NCBI GenBank assembly: GCA_016932435.1
Contig: JAFGCW010000042.1
Coordinates: 1 to 39,813 of the forward strand
Length of the DNA stretch: 39,813 nt
DNA from: Dehalococcoidales bacterium
GTDB taxonomy: Bacteria; Chloroflexota; Dehalococcoidia; Dehalococcoidales; UBA2162
Reading direction: 5' to 3'
The translations under genes were made by a program, and so were the position numbers. Below, piece by piece: positions 25,746 to 34,290 of the stretch (positions are counted from its first letter, which is position 1; every line of letters starts with the position of its first letter). The notes under the pieces are model-generated. The model had not been told where the DNA came from. It saw only the letters and a list, made by a program, of their open reading frames with translations, and did not search any database.

Positions 25746-26762
25746 TTGAAGAAATCTTCCTTGCGGATTCTACTGCTCCTGTCACTGTGTATTGTGTTGA
25801 TGGCACTTTCAGGCTGTACAGGAAAACAACTTGAGAGATTCGAGGAAACCCGATCCCTTATGGATACATTTGTCACGGTTATTATTTATGAAAGTCCGGA
25901 TACAGGGCAGGAATCGATTGATGCGGCCTTTACACGCATGGAGGAAATAGAGACCATCGCCACGACCTGGGACAGTAAAGGAGAAGCCTACCGGTTAAAT
26001 GAAGCCGGATACCTGGATAATCCGTCCGAAGAACTGCTTGAAATGATTGAGTTATCGCTTGAGTTTAATGAAATAACAGATGGTTGTTTCGACATTACCG
26101 TACAACCACTCTTAGACCTGTGGCAGTACGATCCTGATGCTGAGAAGCAGTTCTGGGAACTGGATAAATCAGACCAGCAATCGGCAATCGATGCCACCAT
26201 GAAGCTGGTCGGAAACGATCGCATTATCCTGGATGGAAACACTATCAGATTGACAGAAGGCAGCAGTATTACCCTTGGAGGAATCGCCAAGGGCTATGCA
26301 GCAGATGAAGCCCTCGAAACTCTAAAAGACCTTGGGATAAAACATGCCCTGGTAAATGCGGGAGGTGATATCAGGACACTGGGAACCAAGCCGGATGGGG
26401 AAAGCTGGGGAATAGCACTGGTCAATCCCGATGATACGACTCAGAGTCTGGCCAGTTTTGTGGTGGAAGGTCAGGCTGTTACTACGTCCGGAAATTACGA
26501 ACGCTATTTCAATCCAGACAAATCCGCACATCATATTATCAATCCTAAGACAGGTTTTTCAGCGGATATGTGCATCAGTGTCACTATTATTGCAGAGAGT
26601 GGGACACGCGCCGACGCCCTGGCGACCGGAGTATTTGTTCTTGGTCCTGATAATGGTATGGACCTTGTTGAAAATCTCGATGATGTTGAAGCTTTGATTG
26701 TCGATACAGCCCGAAATATCTACCGTTCTTCAGGGCTGGCCCTGTACCTGATTGATGAGTAA
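25746..26762 (+). CDS. apbE: ApbE-family FMN transferase lipoprotein
   Basis: A 338-residue lipoprotein that attaches FMN to Thr in RnfG and RnfD. The N-terminus has KK, a hydrophobic stretch and a lipobox LSGC with Cys24. The ApbE fold shows in 'MDTFVTVIIY', 'EIETIATTWD', 'LGGIAKGYAADEAL', 'ALVNAGGDIRTLG', 'TTSGNYERYF' and 'HHIINPKTG'. The start is TTG at 25746, with AAGGA 8 bases upstream; any later start would destroy the signal peptide. It is the first gene of the rnf operon, 5 bases from rnfC, as expected for a maturation factor of the complex. Confidence 0.92.
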   Translation: MKKSSLRILLLLSLCIVLMALSGCTGKQLERFEETRSLMDTFVTVIIYESPDTGQESIDAAFTRMEEIETIATTWDSKGEAYRLNEAGYLDNPSEELLEMIELSLEFNEITDGCFDITVQPLLDLWQYDPDAEKQFWELDKSDQQSAIDATMKLVGNDRIILDGNTIRLTEGSSITLGGIAKGYAADEALETLKDLGIKHALVNAGGDIRTLGTKPDGESWGIALVNPDDTTQSLASFVVEGQAVTTSGNYERYFNPDKSAHHIINPKTGFSADMCISVTIIAESGTRADALATGVFVLGPDNGMDLVENLDDVEALIVDTARNIYRSSGLALYLIDE

Positions 26763-26767
26763 ATGAT

Positions 26768-28102
26768 ATGGATTTTTCGCAAATTATTCTGAAAAAGAAA
26801 AAAGCCTCGACCGGAATACAGGTGGCTCATAATAAAGTCACCGCAGGAAGCCCTGTCGAGACAATGCCGTTACCTGAAAAAGTAATCCTCTCCATGCAGC
26901 AGAATATCGGTGCTGCGTGTTCTCCGGTAGTGAAGAGAGGTGATAAAGTTCTTGCCGGGCAAAAAATAGGAGATTTTGACGGTTTCGTAAAATCGCCGGT
27001 TCACGCGACCATATCCGGCGAAGTTACCGGTTTGACTACCCTGGTTAATCCTCCTACCGGTCAGCCTGTAGGAGCGATTGTAATTACTTCGGACGATGAA
27101 GATAACCATGTGGAACTTGAACCTCCGAAAGAACTGGATTCTCTTTCGAATGAAGAAATCCTTGAAAAGATAGGTGAGTACGGACTTGTCGGACTCGGTG
27201 GAGCCACATTCCCTACCCGTGTTAAGCTTTCTCCGTCTGCAGATACAAAGATAGATACCGTGATCCTTAACGGCTGTGAATGCGAGCCATGGGTAACCTC
27301 TGACCATAGAGTAATGCTGGAATACGGAGCTAAGGTACTTTCGGGACTCAATATTATCAGGAAACTATTATCACCTGAAAATATCTATATTGCGATTGAA
27401 GATAATAAGCAGGATGCTATCGAGCATCTTGAAGGCCTGATACAGATGATGGGCTATAAGGGTATTTTCAACATTGTTCCATTGAAATCCACCTACCCTA
27501 TGGGCGGTGAAAAAATTCTGACCGAGGTAATACTGGGAAGGCAGGTGCCAATCGGAGGACTGCCTACCGGAGTCGGAACTATCGTCCAGAATGTCAGTAC
27601 CGCTAAGGCTATCCATGAAGCGGTCCTGGAAAATAAACCCTATATTGAAAAAATTGTAACGGTCACCGGTATGGTCAGAAATCCTAAAAATCTGCTGGTG
27701 AGGATCGGTACGCCGATAACCGACCTTATCGAGTATTGCGGCGGAATAGAGGACGCGGCCAACGAAGTAATTTTGGGCGGACCGATGATGGGTATCTCTC
27801 AGTTCGACCTTAGTTTTCCTGTTACCAAGGGCACCAACTGTATTCTTGTTAAGCAAGGCAGGCATATCCAGGAACATGACTGTATACGTTGCGGCTCATG
27901 CCTGGATGTCTGTCCGATGCATTTGATGCCGACGGATTATGTCAAGTATGTCAAGGCAGGACTGTATGATGAGTGCTCGAAAGAATACATCGAAGACTGC
28001 TTCGAGTGCGGGTGCTGCAGTTATTCCTGCCCTGCGAATATCCCGATAACTCAGTATATCAAAGTGGCGAAGAGTGAAATAAACAAGAGGAAAGCCAGGT
28101 AA
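26768..28102 (+). CDS. rnfC: Rnf complex subunit RnfC
   Basis: A 444-residue peripheral subunit carrying the NADH/FMN site of the Rnf ferredoxin:NAD+ oxidoreductase. The RnfC N-terminal barrel is followed by 'GLGGATFPTRVKL' and 'ILNGCECEPWVTSDHRVML'. Two [4Fe-4S] motifs stand near the C-terminus (CIRCGSCLDVCP and 'CFECGCCSYSCPA'). The length is typical of the short form without an Ala/Lys-rich tail. The stop TAA overlaps the rnfD start by one base. Confidence 0.95.
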   Translation: MDFSQIILKKKKASTGIQVAHNKVTAGSPVETMPLPEKVILSMQQNIGAACSPVVKRGDKVLAGQKIGDFDGFVKSPVHATISGEVTGLTTLVNPPTGQPVGAIVITSDDEDNHVELEPPKELDSLSNEEILEKIGEYGLVGLGGATFPTRVKLSPSADTKIDTVILNGCECEPWVTSDHRVMLEYGAKVLSGLNIIRKLLSPENIYIAIEDNKQDAIEHLEGLIQMMGYKGIFNIVPLKSTYPMGGEKILTEVILGRQVPIGGLPTGVGTIVQNVSTAKAIHEAVLENKPYIEKIVTVTGMVRNPKNLLVRIGTPITDLIEYCGGIEDAANEVILGGPMMGISQFDLSFPVTKGTNCILVKQGRHIQEHDCIRCGSCLDVCPMHLMPTDYVKYVKAGLYDECSKEYIEDCFECGCCSYSCPANIPITQYIKVAKSEINKRKAR

Positions 28103-29055
28103 TGAGTGCCGTAAGAGAACTTTTGGTATCGCCGGGGCCGCACCTCTGGAGAGAAACCTCCATAAACAGGGTGATGTATATCGTGATCCTCACCCTGCTG
28201 CTGCCTGCAGGAGCGGCAGTCTATTACTTCGGTACCCGGGCTATATTCCTGATTCTTGGCTGTATTGTGGCGTCAGTAGTAACAGAGTACGGTGTCAAGA
28301 AACTCAGGAAACGAACCTTTCATATGGACGGAAGCGCGGTTATTACCGGACTTCTGCTGGCGCTGGTACTTCCTCCTTCCCTGCCCGTATGGATGGCAGT
28401 GGTAGGTGCGGTATTCGCTATCGCTATCGTCAAGGAATCATTCGGCGGACTGGGTCACAATATATTCAATCCGGCCCTCGGCGCCCGTGCTTTTCTTTCG
28501 TTATGCTTTCCGGTTGAAATGACGACCTGGATTTCGCCTTCAGGATTTTCCCCCGACGCAATAACCAGCGCTACACCGCTGGGCGAACGATTCGTCTGGG
28601 AAGGCAGTAAGACCGCTTTATATGGTGATATGCTGTTAGGCAATACCGGCGGTTCGCTGGGAGAAACAGCGGCTCTCCTCATAATCATCGGGGGGATTAT
28701 TCTTATCATATTGAAGTTGATCGACTGGAGAATACCTGTTGCTTATATCGGTACGGTCGCACTGTTTACCCTCATTCTCGGAGAAGACGTTTTGTACTAT
28801 CTCTTGTCCGGCGGTCTGATGCTGGGAGCTTTCTTTATGGCGACAGATTACGTCACCTCGCCACTCACGCGAAAAGGAAAGGTAGTCTTTGGTATCGGTG
28901 CGGGAATTATTACGACAATAATACGAATATACGGAGGAATGCCTGAAGGCGTATGTTTCTCAATATTGTTTATGAACGCGGTTACACCCCTCATAGACAG
29001 GTATATGAAAACCCGACCCTACGGACTGGTGAAGAAGGCAAAAAGTGAAGCGTAA
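28102..29055 (+). CDS. rnfD: Rnf complex subunit RnfD
   Basis: A 317-residue integral membrane subunit with about nine or ten hydrophobic segments. The covalent FMN site is Thr158 in DAITSATPLG (canonical S/TGAT, here TSAT). Other RnfD signs are 'GGLGHNIFNPALGARAFL' and 'MATDYVTSPLT'. It forms the membrane half of the electron path with RnfG and is a target of the ApbE protein encoded upstream. The start overlaps the rnfC stop; the end overlaps rnfG by 11 bases. Confidence 0.94.
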   Translation: MSAVRELLVSPGPHLWRETSINRVMYIVILTLLLPAGAAVYYFGTRAIFLILGCIVASVVTEYGVKKLRKRTFHMDGSAVITGLLLALVLPPSLPVWMAVVGAVFAIAIVKESFGGLGHNIFNPALGARAFLSLCFPVEMTTWISPSGFSPDAITSATPLGERFVWEGSKTALYGDMLLGNTGGSLGETAALLIIIGGIILIILKLIDWRIPVAYIGTVALFTLILGEDVLYYLLSGGLMLGAFFMATDYVTSPLTRKGKVVFGIGAGIITTIIRIYGGMPEGVCFSILFMNAVTPLIDRYMKTRPYGLVKKAKSEA

Positions 29056-29593
29056 AATTAAAGAACTCTACCCGATTGTATTCATTACGATAGTTGTACT
29101 TATTTCTATCAGCCTTCTTGCGTTTACGGATAATGTTACCGATGCAAAGCGTGAAGAACAGAGAGAACAAAGAGTTACGGAAATGCTGTCAGACATGTTT
29201 CCCGATATGGATAGTTATGACCAGGTTGATGAAATCTACGTTATACACGACGATTCGGACATAATCGGGTATGCCTACATAGCCCAGGGAAAAGGTTACG
29301 GGGGATTAATCGATATCCTTGTCGGACTGGAGGATGAGGACACGATTAAGGGCATCGATATAATCAAACATTCTGAAAGTCCCGGTCTAGGAGCCAGGAT
29401 TGTCGAGGATGAATACCGGGACCAGTATATCGACCTCGATATCGCAGACTCCGAGATGAATTTCAATGGAGGTCAAGTCGATTCGATCACAGGGGCTACT
29501 ATCAGTTCGAAAGCGGTGGCTGATGCTGTAAGGACTACCGCCCTTGAGAAAGTACAGGCACTATTCGGTAAGGGAGGTGATCAGGACGAGTAA
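29045..29593 (+). CDS. rnfG: Rnf complex subunit RnfG
   Basis: A 182-residue subunit with one N-terminal membrane helix (about 8-28) and an extracytoplasmic FMN-binding domain. The flavin is attached to Thr152 in DSITGATISS; 'GYGGLIDILVGL' and 'HSESPGLGARI' are further family marks. GTG start. It overlaps rnfD by 11 bases and the beginning of rnfE. Confidence 0.94.
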   Translation: MKRKIKELYPIVFITIVVLISISLLAFTDNVTDAKREEQREQRVTEMLSDMFPDMDSYDQVDEIYVIHDDSDIIGYAYIAQGKGYGGLIDILVGLEDEDTIKGIDIIKHSESPGLGARIVEDEYRDQYIDLDIADSEMNFNGGQVDSITGATISSKAVADAVRTTALEKVQALFGKGGDQDE

Positions 29594-30197
29594 ATTCTGG
29601 AAGGAACTGGCCAAAGGAATTATCATTTCTAATCCCGTATTCGTACTGGCCCTGGGTCTGTGCCCGTCACTTGCCGTCAGCGGCAACCTGGACAATGCCC
29701 TGGGAATGAGCGCCGGTGTCCTGTTCGTTTTACTGGGGTCGAATATTATAATATCTCTTATCAGGAATGCCGTTCCCAATATAGTCCGAATCCCCGTCTT
29801 TATCGTTATAATCGCAACGTTCGTTACTGTTATCGGTCTGCTGTTTGAGGCATACGTGCCAAGCCTTTACGATTCTCTCGGTATTTATCTGCCGCTTATC
29901 GTTGTTAACTGTATTATCCTGGGCAGAGCTGAAGCGTTCGCTTCGAGAAACCGGGTGTTATACTCCATAGCCGATGCTCTTGGAGCCAGCATCGGTTTCA
30001 TGCTGGCGCTGGTGCTGATAGCACTGTTCAGACAGATACTGGGTACCGGAGGTCTTTCGGTCTTCGGTGTCGAACTTTTCACCCTTCCCGTACTGGGAGA
30101 CCACCCGATGCTATTCTTTATTCTTCCACCGGGCGCCTTCCTGGTGATAGGCCTGCTACTGGCTTTATTCAGACGACTGGGGGTACTTAGAGATTGA
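29577..30197 (+). CDS. rnfE: Rnf complex subunit RnfE
   Basis: About 206 residues, an integral membrane protein with six hydrophobic segments, related to RnfA. Typical motifs are 'NPVFVLALGLCPSLAVS' and 'LGIYLPLIVVNCIILGRAEAFA'; the Cys residues in these two segments bind the membrane iron site shared with RnfA. The start is unclear. GTG 29577 is the only usual start in the right area but lies within a near-perfect ribosome site GGGAGGTGATC (29572-29582). ACG at 29586 has ideal spacing. The choice changes only a few residues. It overlaps rnfG and ends in TTGA shared with the rnfA start. Confidence 0.9.
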   Translation: MIRTSKFWKELAKGIIISNPVFVLALGLCPSLAVSGNLDNALGMSAGVLFVLLGSNIIISLIRNAVPNIVRIPVFIVIIATFVTVIGLLFEAYVPSLYDSLGIYLPLIVVNCIILGRAEAFASRNRVLYSIADALGASIGFMLALVLIALFRQILGTGGLSVFGVELFTLPVLGDHPMLFFILPPGAFLVIGLLLALFRRLGVLRD

Positions 30198-30772
30198 ACG
30201 AAAATCTGTTTGTATTATTCGTCACCATGGCGTTGATAAACAACTTCATTCTGGTCAGGTTCCTCGGTTTATGCCCATTTTTCGGCATCTCCAAGAACAT
30301 CGGCAATGCCATAAGTATGGGTATCGCCGTAACGCTGGTCATGTTCATAGCTTCCACTATTACGTGGCTGATAAGCAACCTTGTACTGATACCTTATGAT
30401 ATCGGCTATATGAATATCGTGATGTTTATCCTGGTTATTGCGGTTATGGTGCAGATAGTAGAGATGGTCATCAAGAGGACAAACCTTACTCTATATAATG
30501 CCCTCGGTATTTATCTTCCTCTTATCACCACCAATTGCGCAGTACTCGGTATTGCACTTATCAACGAACTGGGAGAATATTCTTTCCTGGGGAGCATTAT
30601 CGCGGCGCTGGGTGCCGGAGTTGGCTTCTCACTGGTATTGATAATCATGTCCGGCATCAGGGAAAGACTGGAGATAGCCGATATACCAAAATCCATGAAG
30701 GGATTACCGATCGCTTTCCTCGTTGCCGTACTGCTCAGCCTGACGTTTATCGGATTCGGAGGTATTGTGTAA
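30194..30772 (+). CDS. rnfA: Rnf complex subunit RnfA
   Basis: A 192-residue membrane protein with six hydrophobic segments. 'NNFILVRFLGLCPFFGISK' near the N-terminus and 'LGIYLPLITTNCAVLGIAL' in the middle hold the paired Cys of the RnfA/RnfE iron site. The start is TTG at 30194, overlapping the rnfE stop (TTGA). The next gene, rnfB, starts directly after its stop. Confidence 0.94.
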   Translation: MNENLFVLFVTMALINNFILVRFLGLCPFFGISKNIGNAISMGIAVTLVMFIASTITWLISNLVLIPYDIGYMNIVMFILVIAVMVQIVEMVIKRTNLTLYNALGIYLPLITTNCAVLGIALINELGEYSFLGSIIAALGAGVGFSLVLIIMSGIRERLEIADIPKSMKGLPIAFLVAVLLSLTFIGFGGIV

Positions 30773-31612
30773 ATGGCTGTTACAATTATTGTGCTGGTAG
30801 TCATCGGGCTTGTTCTTGGCGTATTGATATATGTGGCTAACCTGGTAATTCCTCAGAAGGTAAAAGGTCTTGGAAAGATAGATGAGATTTCGTCCTTATT
30901 GCCCGGTGCAAACTGTGGTGCTTGCGGTAATCCCAGCTGCTATGGTTATGCCAGGCTATTAAGCGGAGATCCCGAGTATATATCTAAAAATCCCTGCAGT
31001 CTAATACTTGGTGATAATGAAAAACTTCAGCAGCTTGAGGAAGTTCTCGGTATCAACATTGATTCTTCGGACATAGCCCGAAAAGCAGTCATCCGTTGCA
31101 ATGGAAAATCCGAACTCATATATGACTATTCCGGCATTACCACCTGTAAAGGCGCTGCCCAGTTACTCAGAGGATATAAGAAATGCGCTTTTGCCTGTCT
31201 CGGTCTTGGCGACTGTGTCGCTGTCTGTCCCCACGATGCGATCAGCATTAATATGGAAAAAGGAATTGCCGTCATAGATAAGGAAAAGTGTATTGGCTGT
31301 GGGCTGTGTGTTATAGAATGCCCTCAGAACATGATCGAACTTATCCCACCGCAAACGAAAGTCGTCCTGCTCTGTAATTATCAGACGTTGAGAGATTTGA
31401 CGGGTAGAGAGAAGTGCGAATCCGGCTGCATCCACTGCCGGAAATGCCTTAATGCCTGTGAGTATGATGCCATCACTTTCAACACGCAAAGAGGTATACC
31501 GGAGTTCGATAACGAAAAATGCACGCTATGCCGGAAATGTATCGAGGTATGCCCGTCTTCATGTCTGGCTGAGTTTTCTGAAGCAGGCGCGGCTTTAAAA
31601 TCTGCAGTCTAG
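30773..31612 (+). CDS. rnfB: Rnf complex subunit RnfB
   Basis: A 279-residue ferredoxin-binding subunit. An N-terminal membrane helix (1-25) is followed by the Fe-S domain 'GANCGACGNPSCYGYA' and a later Cys. Ferredoxin-type [4Fe-4S] motifs follow: 'CLGLGDCVAVCP', CIGCGLCVIECP, 'CIHCRKCLNAC' and CTLCRKCIEVCP. It accepts electrons from reduced ferredoxin at the cytoplasmic face. It is the last rnf gene; no clear terminator is seen in the 181 bases before the MFS gene. Confidence 0.94.
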   Translation: MAVTIIVLVVIGLVLGVLIYVANLVIPQKVKGLGKIDEISSLLPGANCGACGNPSCYGYARLLSGDPEYISKNPCSLILGDNEKLQQLEEVLGINIDSSDIARKAVIRCNGKSELIYDYSGITTCKGAAQLLRGYKKCAFACLGLGDCVAVCPHDAISINMEKGIAVIDKEKCIGCGLCVIECPQNMIELIPPQTKVVLLCNYQTLRDLTGREKCESGCIHCRKCLNACEYDAITFNTQRGIPEFDNEKCTLCRKCIEVCPSSCLAEFSEAGAALKSAV

Positions 31613-31793
31613 ATGATCTGGATTGTAAATAATCGTTAGTACGTATTTTTACCTTTGCTTGCTTTCCTTGATTCCAAGTGAATAGAAGATAGGCACGAGC
31701 AGTCCGAATACCCCAGTTTGGACGGAATTATACACTCCCAAGTTGTCTGTGATAGCATAGATTAACTTTCCTGATTTTTGAGCTGCTTTCACA

Positions 31794-33083
31794 ATGTCTG
31801 ATTTATTAACACAACTAAAAAATAAAACCCGTGGTATATTCTTTGGCTGGTGGATAGTCGCTTCGGGATGTATATTACAGTCACTGCACTCAGGTCTACT
31901 CGGCCAGGGATTTACTGTCTATTTTTTGCATCTCCAGGAAGAGTTCGGTTGGAGTCGGACTCTTCTGAGTACCGGTTTTTCATTAAGTAACATCGTTAAC
32001 GGCGTACTGGCTCCATTCGAAGGATGGCTTTCCGACAAATTCGGACCGCGTAGACTTGTGTTAACCGGCATGGTAATGCTCGGAACAGGCTTCATTTCCC
32101 TGAGTTCCGTACACTCGATCGTGTCATACTTCCTTTCCTTCGCGGTTATCGCCTGTGGAGCCAGCCTTGGCGGTTATCTACCTATTTCGGTTGTTGTCCT
32201 TAACTGGTTTGTACGGAAACGAAGTATTGCACTGGGAATCGCTTCTGCAGGTCATGGGCTGGGCGGCCTGATAGTACTCCTGGTAGCGTGGAGCGTCGTC
32301 ACCAACGGGTGGCGGCCTACTGCTCTGGTTTCAGGTATTGCCATTCTGGTCATCGGTACAACCTGCGCCCTGCTGCTTCGACAGCGACCCGAGAAATATG
32401 GTTATCTTCCAGATGGTGATAAACCGATATCACGTAAAAAAGGTGAACAGGAAAATCAGGAACAAACGACCGATCCGGATATAGTACTGCCAAGTGCTGA
32501 AGACTTCACCGTACAGGAAGCCCTCAAGACACGTACTTACTGGTTGATAGCCGCAGGACATGCCTCCGCTGTTCTGACTATATCCGCTGTCTCACTTCAC
32601 CTGGCGCCACATCTTGTTCAGCGAATGGATATGTCGCTTGAGGCCGCCGGATCGATTGTCAGCCTGCTTTTATTTATGTCGATAGCGGGAAGAGTAATAG
32701 GCGGTGTTCTTGCCGACCGGACGGATAAACGCTGGCTGCTCGTAGGAAGTATGATATCTCACACGATAGGCTTGCTCTTACTAGCAAACGCAACCACGAT
32801 GTTCCAGATCGTGCTTTTTACGATATTCCATGGAGTAGCCTGGGGCGCCAGAGGACTCATTCAGAACTCGGTCCGGGCTGAATATTTCGGGCGAAAAGCA
32901 ATCGGTTCTATTCTGGGAATTGCTTCCATACCTGTAGTGATAGCTATCGTTGTCTCACCGATATTTACCGCCTGGCTTGCAGACCTGAATGGTGACTATC
33001 ATTTTGCTTTTTCTATCCTGGCTGCCTATACTGCTGCCGGTACGTTTTTTTTCGCGTTCGCTAAAAAACCGGTACGCAGTTAA
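31794..33083 (+). CDS. MFS transporter (OFA/monocarboxylate-like)
   Basis: A 429-residue major facilitator protein with about twelve hydrophobic segments and a charged cytoplasmic loop near 205-235. The N-terminal FFGWWIVASGC, 'GWSRTLLSTGFSLSN' and loop 2-3 'GWLSDKFGPRRLVLTG' are typical of the oxalate/formate antiporter and monocarboxylate group; 'GRVIGGVLADRTDKRWLL' is the matching loop in the second half. An organic acid is the most likely substrate, but this is inference. No good ribosome site is seen before ATG 31794. The gene converges on the FmdE-like gene with one base between the stops. Confidence 0.85.
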   Translation: MSDLLTQLKNKTRGIFFGWWIVASGCILQSLHSGLLGQGFTVYFLHLQEEFGWSRTLLSTGFSLSNIVNGVLAPFEGWLSDKFGPRRLVLTGMVMLGTGFISLSSVHSIVSYFLSFAVIACGASLGGYLPISVVVLNWFVRKRSIALGIASAGHGLGGLIVLLVAWSVVTNGWRPTALVSGIAILVIGTTCALLLRQRPEKYGYLPDGDKPISRKKGEQENQEQTTDPDIVLPSAEDFTVQEALKTRTYWLIAAGHASAVLTISAVSLHLAPHLVQRMDMSLEAAGSIVSLLLFMSIAGRVIGGVLADRTDKRWLLVGSMISHTIGLLLLANATTMFQIVLFTIFHGVAWGARGLIQNSVRAEYFGRKAIGSILGIASIPVVIAIVVSPIFTAWLADLNGDYHFAFSILAAYTAAGTFFFAFAKKPVRS

Positions 33084-33084
33084 A

Positions 33085-33609
33085 TTATCTTTTTAAACAC
33101 GGAATACACGCAATCTTTCCATCGATCTTTTCAGTGCGTGTCTCCATGACCATTTCACCGCAGTACTCACACCTGACGCTTGGCACCATTTCTGCCATAT
33201 CAGGCTCTTCGATATTAACCTCGGTAACATCGATAATGTCTTCTTCTTCGGCCTCCAACAGCCATCGTGTCATTTCTTCTCGATTTCGCCGTACTGCTTC
33301 AGGTATACCGTTACCATGGAAAACAAACCGGTAACCTTTACCCGTATCTCTGCTGTAAAAGGTATAGACCTGTTTCCCATAGTCCCTGAAGATGAAATTA
33401 CCTTTTCCGAAGGTACATCCGGTAATAACCTGGACGGCATCGACTCCACAGGCATTGTTTTCGACAATGGCAACGATCTCTTCGTCTTCGGACCGTTTTT
33501 CCGAGAGACGCTTCATTGCCGCCTTTGCCATCCTGTAACCGATCGTTACTCCCGGGCAGGTATGCCCGTGAAACTTAATTACCTCAGAATAACCAATATC
33601 CGCTTCCAT
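33085..33609 (-). CDS. FmdE-family protein with C-terminal zinc finger
   Basis: A 174-residue protein of the FmdE family, named after subunit E of formylmethanofuran dehydrogenase but widespread in bacteria without that enzyme. 'FHGHTCPGV' (13-21) and 'NNACGVDAVQVITGCTFGKGN' are its metal-binding signatures. The C-terminal 35 residues form a four-Cys zinc finger (CEYC and CIPC). Its function in bacteria is not settled; metal-pterin or molybdenum/tungsten enzymes are often near, and an AOR is encoded 4 kb away. GGGGG stands 5 bases before the ATG. It lies 13 bases after the flavin reductase gene and is probably co-transcribed. Confidence 0.85.
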   Translation of the reverse strand: MEADIGYSEVIKFHGHTCPGVTIGYRMAKAAMKRLSEKRSEDEEIVAIVENNACGVDAVQVITGCTFGKGNFIFRDYGKQVYTFYSRDTGKGYRFVFHGNGIPEAVRRNREEMTRWLLEAEEEDIIDVTEVNIEEPDMAEMVPSVRCEYCGEMVMETRTEKIDGKIACIPCLKR

Positions 33610-33622
33610 ATGTTCCCCCTAA

Positions 33623-34183
33623 CTATTTTGTAACCTGTCTGGTAAACTCGACAAAGCCTGATATATATGTCTCCAAACGTCCGAGTGTCCCTTTGTCGAT
33701 GAGTTGTCCTGATGCATCGAATACAGTTTCAGCATTCGACACATAACAGGTCCTGCCGAACCATGCTCGTGTACCCAGCGCCCTGAGAACGGGCAGCCAG
33801 GCTACCTGGGAAAGCATCGTCCCGAATGTACCTGTTGACGCACCGATTACTCCGACTGGCTTATCCCTGAATACCCTTGCGATATCTTCCGTAGGACGGG
33901 AAAGCCAATCGATGGCGTTTTTAAATACTCCGGGAATAGAACTGTTATATTCAGGAGTAGCCAGCAATATCGCATTGGCATTGGCTACCTTGTCCTTGAG
34001 AATCTGTACCGGTATCGGAATCCCTTTCGACGTTTCAACATCAGCATCGTAAAGCGGGATTTCATTCAGGAGCTCTACTTCAAGGTTGGAGTCGGAAGGC
34101 ATGATTTGAGTTACAGTCTTTAAAAGAGCGGTGTTGTACGATCCCTTTCTCAAGCTTCCCGATATCCCCGTTATCCGTATCAT
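33623..34183 (-). CDS. NADPH-dependent FMN reductase family protein
   Basis: A 186-residue flavodoxin-like protein. 'GISGSLRKGSYNTALL' at the N-terminus binds the FMN phosphate, and 'LLATPEYNSSIPGVFKNAIDW' is the typical NAD(P)H:FMN/quinone/azo-reductase motif; 'VIGASTGTFG' follows. The start MIRIT is chosen because AAGGAG lies 6 bases upstream of ATG 34183. It precedes the FmdE-like gene by 13 bases. The substrate could be flavin, quinone or chromate-like acceptors. Confidence 0.9.
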   Translation of the reverse strand: MIRITGISGSLRKGSYNTALLKTVTQIMPSDSNLEVELLNEIPLYDADVETSKGIPIPVQILKDKVANANAILLATPEYNSSIPGVFKNAIDWLSRPTEDIARVFRDKPVGVIGASTGTFGTMLSQVAWLPVLRALGTRAWFGRTCYVSNAETVFDASGQLIDKGTLGRLETYISGFVEFTRQVTK

Positions 34184-34290
34184 CGTATCTCCTTTTTCCT
34201 TATTCACCAGTTATCGAGTGTAAATTATATTCTTAAATGATAGGCAATGCAAGCAGTTAATGTATTCCCTGAGCCGGTTCGAATCATCCG

